NCBI RefSeq assembly: GCF_963422355.1
Contig: NC_085091.1
Span: 4,042,523-4,106,522, forward strand
Direction of reading: 5' to 3'
Length of the DNA stretch: 64,000 nucleotides
Source of the DNA: Corticium candelabrum
Taxonomy: Eukaryota; Porifera; Homoscleromorpha; Homosclerophorida; Plakinidae
Shown here: piece by piece, positions 34,896-44,226 of the stretch
Layout of the letters: each line of letters opens with the position of its first letter
How positions within the stretch are numbered: the first letter of the stretch is position 1
Program-made: the position numbers and the translations under genes
Notes under the pieces: generated by a model
What the model was told of the DNA's origin: nothing
Database searches by the model: none
Seen by the model: only the letters and a program-made list of their open reading frames with translations

Positions 34896-36183
34896 GGCTA
34901 GCACAGTGTGGTGCATGGTCAGGGCAGAGAGTGAAGCCTTTCTTTTTTTCATTGACAAGGTTGGTCCAATGCCGTCATTGACAAGGCAGTCAGTACCCTG
35001 TCATTGCACTTTAACTCCTCAAGATGGCTTGAGTCTGCTTGTGAGATCTAGAAACATACTTTATGCGTTTTAGGCATCAATGTGACTATTTTGAATCACC
35101 TCTCTAGCAATATTTAAAGTGCTGGCATCCGGAATATGTTCTATTGAAGTTTCAATGTTTGCAATATTGCATCCACAGATATATGAATATATCTCAGATG
35201 CGAAGACTGGCAACCCTCCACAATCATGTAAAATTGACAAGGCGACTAATTTCCCAAGATTGTAATATTTAGCTTTCTCTAGGACACAGAAAATTAATAG
35301 AAAGCTGTCTCCAAATGGGAACTATGGGTATGCATGGCTGTCTGTTAATTTGTTCATCTACTTGTTATTTTGTCCTTTTGCACTTAGATACATATGCATG
35401 GTAGTTGTGTGCAGCTAGATGCAGCAAGTGAATTAATGGCTAGTGGTAAGTGCATGCATGGTAGCCATCCTACTTTAGTAGACCATGGGCGTGTGCAAAG
35501 TACTGGGTGGTGCAAAACTCTGGACCAATACATACTTGGAGTGATGTTACATCATGGCAAAACACACGTCCTCTTTCCTGGCCCCAACACATTTTCTGAT
35601 TTGCTGAGTCTGCCAAGAGACGAAAAAACTCTCCTCAGTCCTCCAGTGTCTACTCCGGCTACAGCTACAACTCAACCTGCATACGTTTCATATTTTCTGA
35701 GTGTGGAAAGCAGTATTAAAGCAATATTTAATGTATGTTAGTACCATATAGCTGACAAGTACCCTTAGCCAAAGGGTAGAATGTGAAGCTGTATGTAGAT
35801 AATTATGGATGGTTATATGGGTAGTCAGGGCAGGTAAACTAAAAGAGGTGCGGTGCAGTTTGTGACCAGTTATCTCTTCACATTACTATACTTGAAGTGA
35901 GACTTTTGAATTCTTGTAGACAGTGATGAGTAGATTGCTGTGATACATTATGCATCACAGCAATCTATGCATACATACTAGACTTGAATTTCAGACCAGA
36001 CCAGAGAGCACATGAAGCAGGCCATCTAGTCTGGACCAAAATGGTACTGAAGTAATTTCGAAGTACTTATAAAAGCTATGCTAAATGGTAGTATAGCAGG
36101 GTATGGTCGTTTTACCTAGTAGAATAATTAGATGAAAAGATAGCGTGCTTTTGCATTATGCAAACATATCATTTGTAAACGCC
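34896..36183. other. Spacer with one unassigned 115-codon frame
   Basis: An open frame at 35394-35741 (115 codons, starting MHGSCVQLDAASEL) has no recognised domain and may be chance. A 14-bp perfect hairpin stem lies at 35931-35967. Nothing else was recognised. Confidence 0.3.
35931..35967. other. Perfect 14-bp hairpin
   Basis: TAGATTGCTGTGAT (35931-35944) is followed by a 9-base loop and its exact reverse complement (35954-35967). It is too short for a typical animal pre-miRNA and is probably a transposon-terminal or chance structure. Confidence 0.5.
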
Positions 36184-36477
36184 ATGGGATCTCATGAAAG
36201 AAGAGACGTCTGCCATGTTTGCGGTAATATCTTGGTGGATGGCATGAAACAACGACTCTTTGATTCTGCAGCAGGGAGATTGGCTAGCTTGCTAGCTAGT
36301 ATAACTGCTCGACCAGTTGTCAAAGGTGATGGTCTACCGACGCTGTTGTGCAAGTCCTGTCACCGTAAGCTTGAGAGATCGAAGAACTGGAGCGTGCATG
36401 CATTTAGCATAACCAAGTACCAAGTACTGCTAAACCAATCAGAAGTTAGAACCAACATTCCGATTCTAAGACGCTGA
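36184..36477 (+). CDS. Small frame with two CxxC pairs (ZAD-like zinc finger), likely transposon-derived
   Basis: From the ATG at 36184 the frame reads DVCHVCGNIL, then about 40 residues with RLFDSAAGRLASLL, then LLCKSCHRKLER. Two CxxC pairs separated by about 45 residues resemble the zinc-coordinating ZAD/treble-clef N-terminal modules of insect and transposon proteins. An ATG 39 bases upstream in the same frame is equally possible. The C-terminal 30 residues run into a hairpin (36424-36492) and are probably not ancestral coding. No partner exon was found, so it is likely a relic or a first exon. Confidence 0.35.
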   Translation: MGSHERRDVCHVCGNILVDGMKQRLFDSAAGRLASLLASITARPVVKGDGLPTLLCKSCHRKLERSKNWSVHAFSITKYQVLLNQSEVRTNIPILRR

Positions 36478-36541
36478 TTGGCTTAGCAGTACCGTTCTGT
36501 TCCAGACTAGAGTCGTGCGCTTTGCGCGCTTTCTGGTCTGG
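36424..36541. other. Two consecutive hairpins
   Basis: GTACTGCTAAACCAATCAG (36424-36442) pairs with 36474-36492 with one mismatch, around a 31-base loop. Ten bases on, CCAGAC (36502-36507) pairs with GTCTGG (36536-36541) around a GC-rich core. The two together resemble a transposon terminus with subterminal palindromes. Confidence 0.5.
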
Positions 36542-36545
36542 AAGT

Positions 36546-36600
36546 TTGGGGCTAACATACATACGTACATACATACGTACATACATACATACATACATAA
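36546..36600. repeat. (ACATAC)n/(CATA)n microsatellite
   Basis: A run of CATACATACGTACATA units. Related CATA runs occur near 36725, 36920, 41511 and 41836. The stretch from 36601 to 37140 shows no gene. Confidence 0.8.
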
Positions 36601-37140
36601 GATACCTTTATTGAATAAATAAATGAGATTACTACAGACCATGCCTTTATTGCAATTACAATTTTGCATCTAGCTTAGTGGTCATGTAGTGAAACTACTC
36701 TATGCATTAACTTAACAATTGCATACACATACATACATACTCACACACATAGTGGTACTGATACAGTACATATATACATTGAAAGCAACTTGAATGCCAG
36801 TATGCATTTCTGACCAACGTGCAACAGCCATTGCAAATCAAAGCAGGTCTACTCTCTCACCAAAGACAAAAGAGGCATTAGAGAAGTCATCACTGAGTTC
36901 GGTGGACATGCGTACCATCACATACATACAACATACATAATATATTCATGTATTGTTTCTTCCCGTAACATACACGAGGCGTAACTGTGACCCCTGCCAT
37001 CATAGACTAAAACAAAACTATGGCACAGAAGAAAAACTACTAGGTCCCTAGTCACTATTAGGTAGATTACAGACAGAGAAAACATATTACAACTACAAAG
37101 ATGGTTCAAACATATAAGAGTCTGTACGTATGTGTATAGA

Positions 37141-37145
37141 TGTGT

Positions 37146-37202
<57 letters not shown>

Positions 37203-37220
37203 GGAGGGAGGGAGAGGGAG
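37141..37220. repeat. (TG)n-(GA)n-(GGGA)n compound microsatellite at the LINE 3' side
   Basis: TG repeats to about 37184, GA repeats to about 37201, then GGGA-rich sequence. It lies 110-190 bases beyond the LINE ORF stop on the minus strand, so it may be part of, or mark, the element's 3' tail. Confidence 0.8.
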
Positions 37221-37333
37221 TTATAGTTGAAGTAGTGTTTTGAAATCTTATTCTGTATGTGTTTTGCCCCAAGATGGGAACTTGGTTTACATACATACAT
37301 GATGGTATGTCCACTGATTTCAGTGATGACTCT

Positions 37334-40300
37334 TTAATGTTTCTTGTGTCGCATGTGAGACATGAGTCCTGCTTTTGAGCGACACACTAAGTCACATGTC
37401 AGACAACGAAAAGAAGGACTGACATGTGATGATTGTATTTGTTGCAGATGTTGTTGCTGTTGAACTTGTTGAAGGTGGAGTCGCTGCTGGTCTTTGCGAC
37501 ACTGTCTCTTAGCTCTAGCAGCTTTCAGACGACTTTCCTCAAAACTTTGAATGCATTTATGACAACGGTTCCTCCACAGTGCCCTATCTTTTGCAAGGGT
37601 CTCAAAACTGGAAGGGTTGATGGAGCATTTCTTCAAGTTAGCCTTTAGAGAGTCTTTAAATCTCAGCTTTGGACCTCCCTGGTGTCGCGCCCCTTCTCCC
37701 AATTGCCCATAAAAAAGTTGTTTGGGAGTTCTTGTATCGGACATTCGGACAACGTGACCAGCCCAACGAAATTGACATTTAAGGAGGTAGTACTCCAGAC
37801 CACACATATTGCTTACAGAAAGTACCTCTGTGTCTGGAACCATATCCTCCCACTTAATACCGCAGATCCGACGAAGACATCTCATGTGAAAGCTGCTAAG
37901 CACAGCAAAATTTCGACGGAGCAGTGTCCATGACTCACAGCCATATAATAAAGTTGGTAAGATGGCTGCTTTGTATACAGATATTTTGGTCGTCAGCTTA
38001 ATATCATGTCTATTCCACAGCTTCCTGGAAAGCTTGCCAAAAGCTGAGCTAGCTTTTGAAATTCTGCAGGACACTTCCGTGGCAAGTGTGGTGTCAACTG
38101 ACAAAGAGCTACCGAGATAGATGAAATTTTGGACATACGTAAGGGGGTGATCACCTACCATGATTGGTGGAGGAACTGGACTGCCTCCAGGCTTAGGTTG
38201 GAAAAGCGCATGGGTCTTTTTCAAACTGATTGAAAGACCAAAACGCTCTGCAGATCTATTGAAGCACTTCATGATACATTGGATGTCATCAAACGTATGA
38301 GCACAGACTGCACAGTCATCGGCAAACAATAGGTCCCGAACTATCACGTCAGAAACCATTGTTTTGGCTTTCAGTCGTCGAAGATTGAAAATACCACCAC
38401 TCGATCTAAACTGGACTTGGATGCCAGGTCGGAGATCTTTCAATGCATCATTCAACATACACGAGAACAATATGCTGAACAGTGTTGGGGCAAGGACACA
38501 TCCCTGCTTGGCACCATTGCTGACTGGGAAACTGGACGAGATAGAACCATTGTCTATGACTCTAGCTTCCATGCCATCATGAAAAGCCGCAATGAGATTT
38601 ACAATTTTAGTTGGACAACCCAGTTTGGCTAGGATCTTCCACAAGCCCGTACGATCGACTGAGTCGAATGCCTTGACTAAATCAATGAAAACGATAAATA
38701 GATCCATGTGTTGTTCCCTACATTTTTCTTGGATTTGACGTGCAGAGAAGACCATATCAATAGTCCCGCGACCTGAACGGAAACCACATTGAGACTCGGG
38801 TAGAATCTTCTCCGTTAAGTGAGCAACGAGACGATCTAGAAGAAGTCTTGCCATAATTTTACCGGCCACAGATAACAACGATATCCCTCGATGGTTGTTG
38901 CAGTCAGATTTATCACCTTTCTTCTTGTACAAATGCACAATGTGAGCATCCTTAAATGCTTTAGGGACTCTCTCCTGTTCCCAACATTCTCTGACGAGAT
39001 CACCTAGTTTGGTTAACAGCAAGGGGCCACCATGTTTAAAGACTTCAACAGGCAAGCCATCTGCACCTGGAGACTTGCCATTTGACATATTGGCAATTAC
39101 ATTGCCAATTTCAAGTATAGAAGGAGGGTCAGACATTTGTGAGATAAGGGGCATCTGTGGGATTGCTTCAATGGCTTCCTCACAGATACGAGAAGGCCGA
39201 TTGAGAACAGATGAAAAATGCTCTACCCAACGATCCAGGATGTCTTCTTTACCATGCAACATTGAGGATTCATCAGCAGTGCGAAGTGGTGTACTTCCAC
39301 TGAATTCTGGACCAAAGATTTGTCTCAGGCCAGTATACAATGTCCTCATGTCATGTCGGTCACTGGCTAGCTGGAGCTCTTTTGCTTTCTCATCCCACCA
39401 TGCATCCCTCATAGCACCAAGTCGTGATCGAACTAATCTCTTGCTGGATCTATAAGCATTGGCTTTTCTATAATCGTTCCTGTCAGCCAACCACGCCCGA
39501 TGCTTATGATGTAAACTGTCAAGGAGATTACAAATATCAATGTCATTGTCGTCAAACCAGTCTTGATGTTTCTTTCCTTGGATGCCAAGAACCTGTTTTG
39601 ATGCATCATAAACAGAATCACGTAAGCATGACCACTGTGAATCAATATCACACGCAGATGTACAAGCAGGCACACTCCCTAAAGTTTCAGAAATTTTCTC
39701 ACAGAGATTCTCTCTGGCGCCAAGTGTTCTTAGACTATCCACATTCAACTTCTGTTGTTTACTCTTGGATTGATGGCGTGCAGGAGCCTTGATAGTATAC
39801 AAGAGATTGATCCGCACCATTCTATGATCAGATAGATCAGTAGCAGATGCACCACGCATTACTCTTGTGTGTTTGACATATTTTACGTCTGCCCGACGAA
39901 CAATAGCAAAGTCAATCATATGCCAACGAGACGACCGCGGGTGCATCCATGTTGTCTTGTATTTATCTTGTTGTTGAAACAATGTGTTTGTTATTGTTAA
40001 ATCATGAGATGCACAAAGGGTCAGAAGAAGGGTGCCATTACTGTTTTCGGTTCCGATGCCATGGTGGCCAAGAATGCCAGCCCAGGCTTCATGGTCAGAT
40101 CCAACACGAGCATTGAAATCTCCTAAAAGCAGTAATTTGTCTTTTGGTGACACAGACTTTATCACATTATTCAGATCATCATAAAACTTTTCTTTGGCCT
40201 CGATTGTATCACACATAGTTGGAGCATAGGCACTGATGATAGTTAGGTAATTGTGTGAAGTCAGAAGAACACGAACAGTCATAAGGCGATCGGTGATGCC

Positions 40301-40672
40301 CTTTGGAAGAGTATCGAGACGATTTACAAGAGATGTCCTAATGGCAAGACCAACACCAGACTGCCTCTTCTCACTAGCGGGTCGACCTTTCCAAAAGATT
40401 GTGAATCCACCACCTACTTCACGTAACTCTCCGTTGTCCGCAAGGTGAGTTTCACTAAGGGCAGCGATGTCAATCCTATAACGCTTTAGCTCGTGAGAGA
40501 GAATTGCCGTTTTGCGCTGAATCCGATCATTAGAGTCAATAAGAGTCCTTACATTCCAACAAGCAACTTTAAGTTCCGTTTTCCTCTTTGTTCGACCGCA
40601 AAATTGGACGACTAACCAGCCGCGGTAAACTGGTAAGTGGCAACAGGGTGAGCTTTTTTTAGACCACCTTTT
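37334..40672 (-). CDS. LINE ORF2: AP-type endonuclease, reverse transcriptase, C2H2 finger
   Basis: This enzyme nicks target DNA and copies the element RNA. Visible order: KVACWNVRTL (endonuclease start, catalytic Asn), IAALSETHL (catalytic Glu), LLLGDFNARVG (DFNAR), DLSDHRMV (catalytic DH). Then come the RT motifs NHRGISLLSV, CGFRSGRGT, VFIDLVKAFDSVDR (first Asp), NGAKQGCVLAPTLFS and LLFADDCAV (FADD catalytic pair), followed by NFIYLGSSLS and WAGHVVRM. It ends in CLTCDLVCRSKAGLMSHMRH, a C2H2-like finger. The first in-frame ATG (40282) lies after the essential CWNVRTL and SETHL motifs, so translation must enter upstream. No ATG exists between the TAG at 40673-40675 and 40282, which points to frameshifting from the upstream frame or another non-standard start. 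Confidence 0.85.
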   Translation of the reverse strand, partial: KRWSKKSSPCCHLPVYRGWLVVQFCGRTKRKTELKVACWNVRTLIDSNDRIQRKTAILSHELKRYRIDIAALSETHLADNGELREVGGGFTIFWKGRPASEKRQSGVGLAIRTSLVNRLDTLPKGITDRLMTVRVLLTSHNYLTIISAYAPTMCDTIEAKEKFYDDLNNVIKSVSPKDKLLLLGDFNARVGSDHEAWAGILGHHGIGTENSNGTLLLTLCASHDLTITNTLFQQQDKYKTTWMHPRSSRWHMIDFAIVRRADVKYVKHTRVMRGASATDLSDHRMVRINLLYTIKAPARHQSKSKQQKLNVDSLRTLGARENLCEKISETLGSVPACTSACDIDSQWSCLRDSVYDASKQVLGIQGKKHQDWFDDNDIDICNLLDSLHHKHRAWLADRNDYRKANAYRSSKRLVRSRLGAMRDAWWDEKAKELQLASDRHDMRTLYTGLRQIFGPEFSGSTPLRTADESSMLHGKEDILDRWVEHFSSVLNRPSRICEEAIEAIPQMPLISQMSDPPSILEIGNVIANMSNGKSPGADGLPVEVFKHGGPLLLTKLGDLVRECWEQERVPKAFKDAHIVHLYKKKGDKSDCNNHRGISLLSVAGKIMARLLLDRLVAHLTEKILPESQCGFRSGRGTIDMVFSARQIQEKCREQHMDLFIVFIDLVKAFDSVDRTGLWKILAKLGCPTKIVNLIAAFHDGMEARVIDNGSISSSFPVSNGAKQGCVLAPTLFSILFSCMLNDALKDLRPGIQVQFRSSGGIFNLRRLKAKTMVSDVIVRDLLFADDCAVCAHTFDDIQCIMKCFNRSAERFGLSISLKKTHALFQPKPGGSPVPPPIMVGDHPLTYVQNFIYLGSSLSVDTTLATEVSCRISKASSAFGKLSRKLWNRHDIKLTTKISVYKAAILPTLLYGCESWTLLRRNFAVLSSFHMRCLRRICGIKWEDMVPDTEVLSVSNMCGLEYYLLKCQFRWAGHVVRMSDTRTPKQLFYGQLGEGARHQGGPKLRFKDSLKANLKKCSINPSSFETLAKDRALWRNRCHKCIQSFEESRLKAARAKRQCRKDQQRLHLQQVQQQQHLQQIQSSHVSPSFRCLTCDLVCRSKAGLMSHMRHKKH

Positions 40673-40848
40673 CTAGGTCCTTCCTCATTCGAGGTGAGCA
40701 GTGCTCTCACTGAAAAGTGCTGCTCAGTCGTGCTAGTAGGACCGGATGTAGTTTTCACCCCAGGTAAACTACAAACGACCATCTTGCTAGCACCGCTTAC
40801 ATGCAGATTCGTGACTGATGACTCCCGACACCATCCTATGCCTGTCAT
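40612..40848 (-). CDS. Short LINE frame upstream of and overlapping ORF2
   Basis: 78 codons from the ATG at 40848 to the TAG at 40612. It overlaps the open ORF2 frame by about 60 bases in the 0/-1 arrangement. It contains EEGPRKGGLKKAHPVATYQF; the codons CTA AAA AAA GCT hold the heptamer A AAA AAA at 40660-40654. No domain is recognised. It could be the 3' end of a longer ORF1, because upstream in-frame sequence was not examined beyond this ATG. Confidence 0.5.
   Translation of the reverse strand: MTGIGWCRESSVTNLHVSGASKMVVCSLPGVKTTSGPTSTTEQHFSVRALLTSNEEGPRKGGLKKAHPVATYQFTAAG
40654..40660 (-). promoter_or_regulatory. Possible -1 ribosomal frameshift site A AAA AAA
   Basis: On the minus strand the zero-frame codons of the upstream frame are CTA-AAA-AAA-GCT. 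A one-base backward slip gives AAA-AAA-AGC, the frame of ORF2, which is then open for about 1,100 codons. The heptamer fits the X XXY YYZ rule. A downstream pseudoknot was not identified by eye. Confidence 0.4.
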
Positions 40849-42056
40849 CGTCGCCCCTCCTCTATCGCTGTAAGACTTTAAAGAAAGAGAACAGAAGTCC
40901 CAGTAATAGGAAACACTAAAGGAACCTGCACAATGAAGAGATTATAGTGAGCCAGGGGTGTGCAGATCCAAACCCACTCTCTCGTCCAGAACGCACAAAA
41001 CAGATCTCTGGGGCAAGAGATGCAACAAGAGAACTTATGCGTCTAGATGCATGTGACTTGCCAGCTACACCTGAGAGAGATCTGTGTAACTGCCATTTGA
41101 GTATGTCACAAGCTACTCGGTATGATTGCCCTCAGAGCCATTGAACTGCATAGAATAGGTCCAGTCACATTTGCCTCATCAGCCAAACTGCTTGAAGTCA
41201 CAGATCCTTGACCACAAACAGAGCACTACCAACGCTCATTTTAAGAAAACTACGCGCTGGCACAGGCCTTGAAATGGCGGCCTGCTCTCGCCATGTCGTA
41301 GTGTTGTCAATAGGATATTGGAGCATTTAGACGAAGCAGCACTGCCACATGCTGCATCACTCCTCCCTGTTAACACTACCGCTGTTGGTCCACGACTGCT
41401 TATTCGACAGGAAACCTGCTTATGTCGCAGCTAACCTCCATATCTGAAGGCCATTCCACTATCCGCCACCTGTGGACGCGCCTAGTAGTAGACAGCTCTA
41501 CCCTAGGACATACATACATACATACATACATACATACATACAGCAAGGTTTCCTCCAGGTTTCTATTTGAACCTGATTAGCATTAATATCAACTAGTCAC
41601 GTGACTCAAGTATGACAATAAATACTTAAAGAAATGATGTCAGTCAGTTCTTTTACAATATCAACATCACTACAAACACTAACCCTAGGAGTAGCAACTG
41701 TATGTACAAGATTAATTGCTCACAAAATGTCAAGGATTACCATGTAGCAATCATGTCTTATAAAAGGGCCACGCCCATTTTTAAACCGAGTAGCTCACCT
41801 GGATACAGGATGCCTAGGGAAAACGCTGATTATTACATACATACATACATACTGTATAGCATTGAACAATGATTCAGGATGATGGCAAATGAGCAATGCT
41901 TTTACATTTATAGGAATAGACAGGTGGTGTCCCCAGAAAATGAGAAATCTTTCACAGTACTTGGAATTTGTACTTTATGTTGAAGATTTATATTTAATTA
42001 ATTGAAGTCCCATGGTATAGACCAATTACTATACTATTATACTATAGTTGTACATA
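40849..42056. other. LINE 5' flank and CATA repeats
   Basis: It may include the LINE 5' UTR. (ACAT)n runs lie at about 41511-41541 and 41836-41852. No gene is recognised. Confidence 0.4.
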
Positions 42057-42415
42057 CAGGGCTGCTAACCCTTTTTGAAAAATATGTATGCTGTCTGTGC
42101 ATATCATGCTCAACCACGCCCACCTGTTTATTTCAGACAACTCCTTTTTGCGTTTTGCAAACCTACATATCATGTGTCACCTAAATATATTGAACGTTTG
42201 TTTATTTCCAGTTTGCCAGTCACTGGTCATCATAAAAATGGTACATACCACAGGCAAGGTGCTATAATACCCATAAATCAACACAACAGAATATTTGTTA
42301 TGTCTAAACCCATTGGAATAATTAGCAAATTTGCCTAGACATTCTACATATTTGGGGGGCTGTGAAGTACCAGTTTACACAGGATACATAAAAATATGTA
42401 GGAATGGCAGCTCTG
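42057..42415. mobile_element. MITE-like element, CAGGGCTGCTAACC / GGCAGCTCTG ends
   Basis: The left side reads CAGGGCTGCTAACC and, soon after, AAAATATGTATG. The right side reads CATAAAAATATGTAG and AATGGCAGCTCTG. Both are imperfect inverted matches in the same order. No coding sequence inside. Confidence 0.4.
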
Positions 42416-42524
42416 TACATTCATCGCGATATGACTATGATTGTACTTGGCTACATCGTGTTTTTTTCTCATACTCTTGAGACTTTTCGAATTCTATGAC
42501 AGACTGAAGTTTTAGAACAGTGTC

Positions 42525-42560
<36 letters not shown>
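42525..42560. repeat. (AAT)n microsatellite
   Basis: About eleven AAT/ATA triplets. Confidence 0.9.
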
Positions 42561-42897
42561 CCTTTCTTATGCAAATGAGCCACTTCATCAACAGTGAGGT
42601 GCCACAGTGTGTCCATCAGCTGCTGTGGCATTATAGTATAGTAAATTGGACATTGAATTTGTGGTTTAGACATTGTAGCCAGTTGTACTGTATTTATTTG
42701 TTTCTGCACTTTACTTTGTTCTAAACAAATTGTTACAACTTACCACCAACATCTTTGTGGACTCAAACCTCTTCCTCCCTGCTTCATTCAGTGCATCACT
42801 GAGAATATTGTTTCTCCTCACAATTACTTTCTGTGGTCGAGGCTGCAACTTTCTCTTGAGATTTTGCAGTATGTTGGCCAATGACACTGTCTCTGAA

Positions 42898-43886
42898 AGG
42901 GGAAGTCCAACAAAAATGAACTTAACTTGTATGAGTAGATCTTACGAAGACAAATCGATCGGTATAAGTTACTCCGTTATCTTCGCTTTTGTATACGAGA
43001 ACGAGCGATGTTTCTGCGCCTGCTCCACGCTTCCTGGTCGATTAAGTTCCGCCCACTGCGAACGAATCAATGCGTTTACGGATGACTGCTACGGATATAT
43101 TGAGAATGACAAATGTGAATGCGAAGATATTATGAAGATCTGCCTTCTTGCCGTCAGCGGTTCCTCTCTAAAGTAAAATGGTGTCGGTAGAGTTGTTTTC
43201 TCGCCAGACTTTGAAGCAGAATTCCTCAATACCACAGCTTACCTAGAGAACGCGCTTGTGCTTGAGTATTTGTCTATCCTTGTTCTTTTAATATCCGAAG
43301 AGAAACGTTCAGTGTGCCGTCTGGTGTGTGCTACAGAGGACGTCCCTATTTTCACATCCGGTCTGCTCACTTTCTTTTGCCGCTGATTGGTAGAAGGTTA
43401 CAATCCCGGATGTAAAATAGGATCATCTTCTGTAGCTCACGCCAGACGGCGCGCTGTACGTTTCTCTTCGGATATTAAAAGAACAAGGATAGACAAATAC
43501 TCAAGCACAAGCGTGTTCTCTAGGTAAGCTGTGGTATTGAGGAATTCTGCTTCAAAGTCTGGCGCGGAAACAACTCTACCGATGCCATTTTACGTTAGAG
43601 AGGAACCACTGATGGCAAGAAGGCAGATCTTTATAGTATCTTCGCATTCACATTCGTCATTCTCGATTTATCCGTAGCAGTCATCCGTAAACACATTGAT
43701 TCGTTCGCAGTGGGCGGAGCTTAATCGACCAGGAAGCGCGGAGCAGGCGCGTGGGCGTTGCACATCACAGAAACATCGCTCGTTCTCGTTTACAAAAGCG
43801 AAGATAACGAAGTAACTTATACCGATCGATTTGTCTTCGTAAGATCTACTCAAACAAGTTAAGTTCATTTTTGTTGGACTTCCCCT
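42898..43886. mobile_element. Foldback element: near-perfect palindrome of about 1 kb
   Basis: Arm 1 (42898-43361) and arm 2 (43406-43886) are reverse complements with scattered differences and one roughly 20-base indel (GGGCGTTGCACATCACA present only in arm 2). The spacer is about 44 bases. Each arm encodes the same short frame with NLTC(M/L)SRSYEDKSIGISY, on the plus strand at 42730-43176 and the minus strand at 43668-43868. I do not recognise it. Outer ends read AGGGGAAGTCCAAC, inner ends ACATCCGG. A foldback-type mobile element or a recent inverted duplication would both fit. A transcript would form a long hairpin. Confidence 0.7.
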
Positions 43887-44226
43887 CTAGATCTGAAGAT
43901 CTCCCCAGACAGAGGCTGTAGTAGTGGTTTGGTCTCTGTAACAGGACAAACTTCTTCAGGCCCGTAGCAAGCATGAAAAAAATGGTCCGGCGAAAGATAA
44001 AATTAATAGTTATATGCTGTGATTGATATTAATGTCTGAGACAAAAAGCATTTCACTCAACAACAAAGAACAAAATCGTACAACCATTTAATTAGAAAGC
44101 AGTCAAGTCTTCACAGAAACTGTTCCAGAACACTGTGTGTATTTCAGCGTAATACATGGCCAGAACATCACATCGCACACCAAATGCCTAAAGTCAACAT
44201 GTATCAGAACTTGGCAAAATGTTTGA

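Larger units (their letters stand above)
37334..40848 (-). mobile_element. Non-LTR retrotransposon (LINE) with intact-looking ORF2
   Basis: The minus strand holds a short upstream frame (40848-40612) and a long frame open from 40672 to the stop at 37334, which covers the endonuclease, reverse transcriptase and a C-terminal zinc finger. There is no stop or frameshift in about 1,100 codons, so the copy looks young. The true 5' and 3' ends and target duplications were not resolved. The clade is not assigned. Confidence 0.85.

Noticed and set aside
35394..35741. 115-codon plus-strand frame as a gene
   Set aside because: No domain, no signal peptide, no conserved neighbour and no splice partner; its length is within chance expectation.
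39433..39792. Plus-strand frames across the LINE
   Set aside because: They are antisense shadows of the continuous reverse-transcriptase frame.
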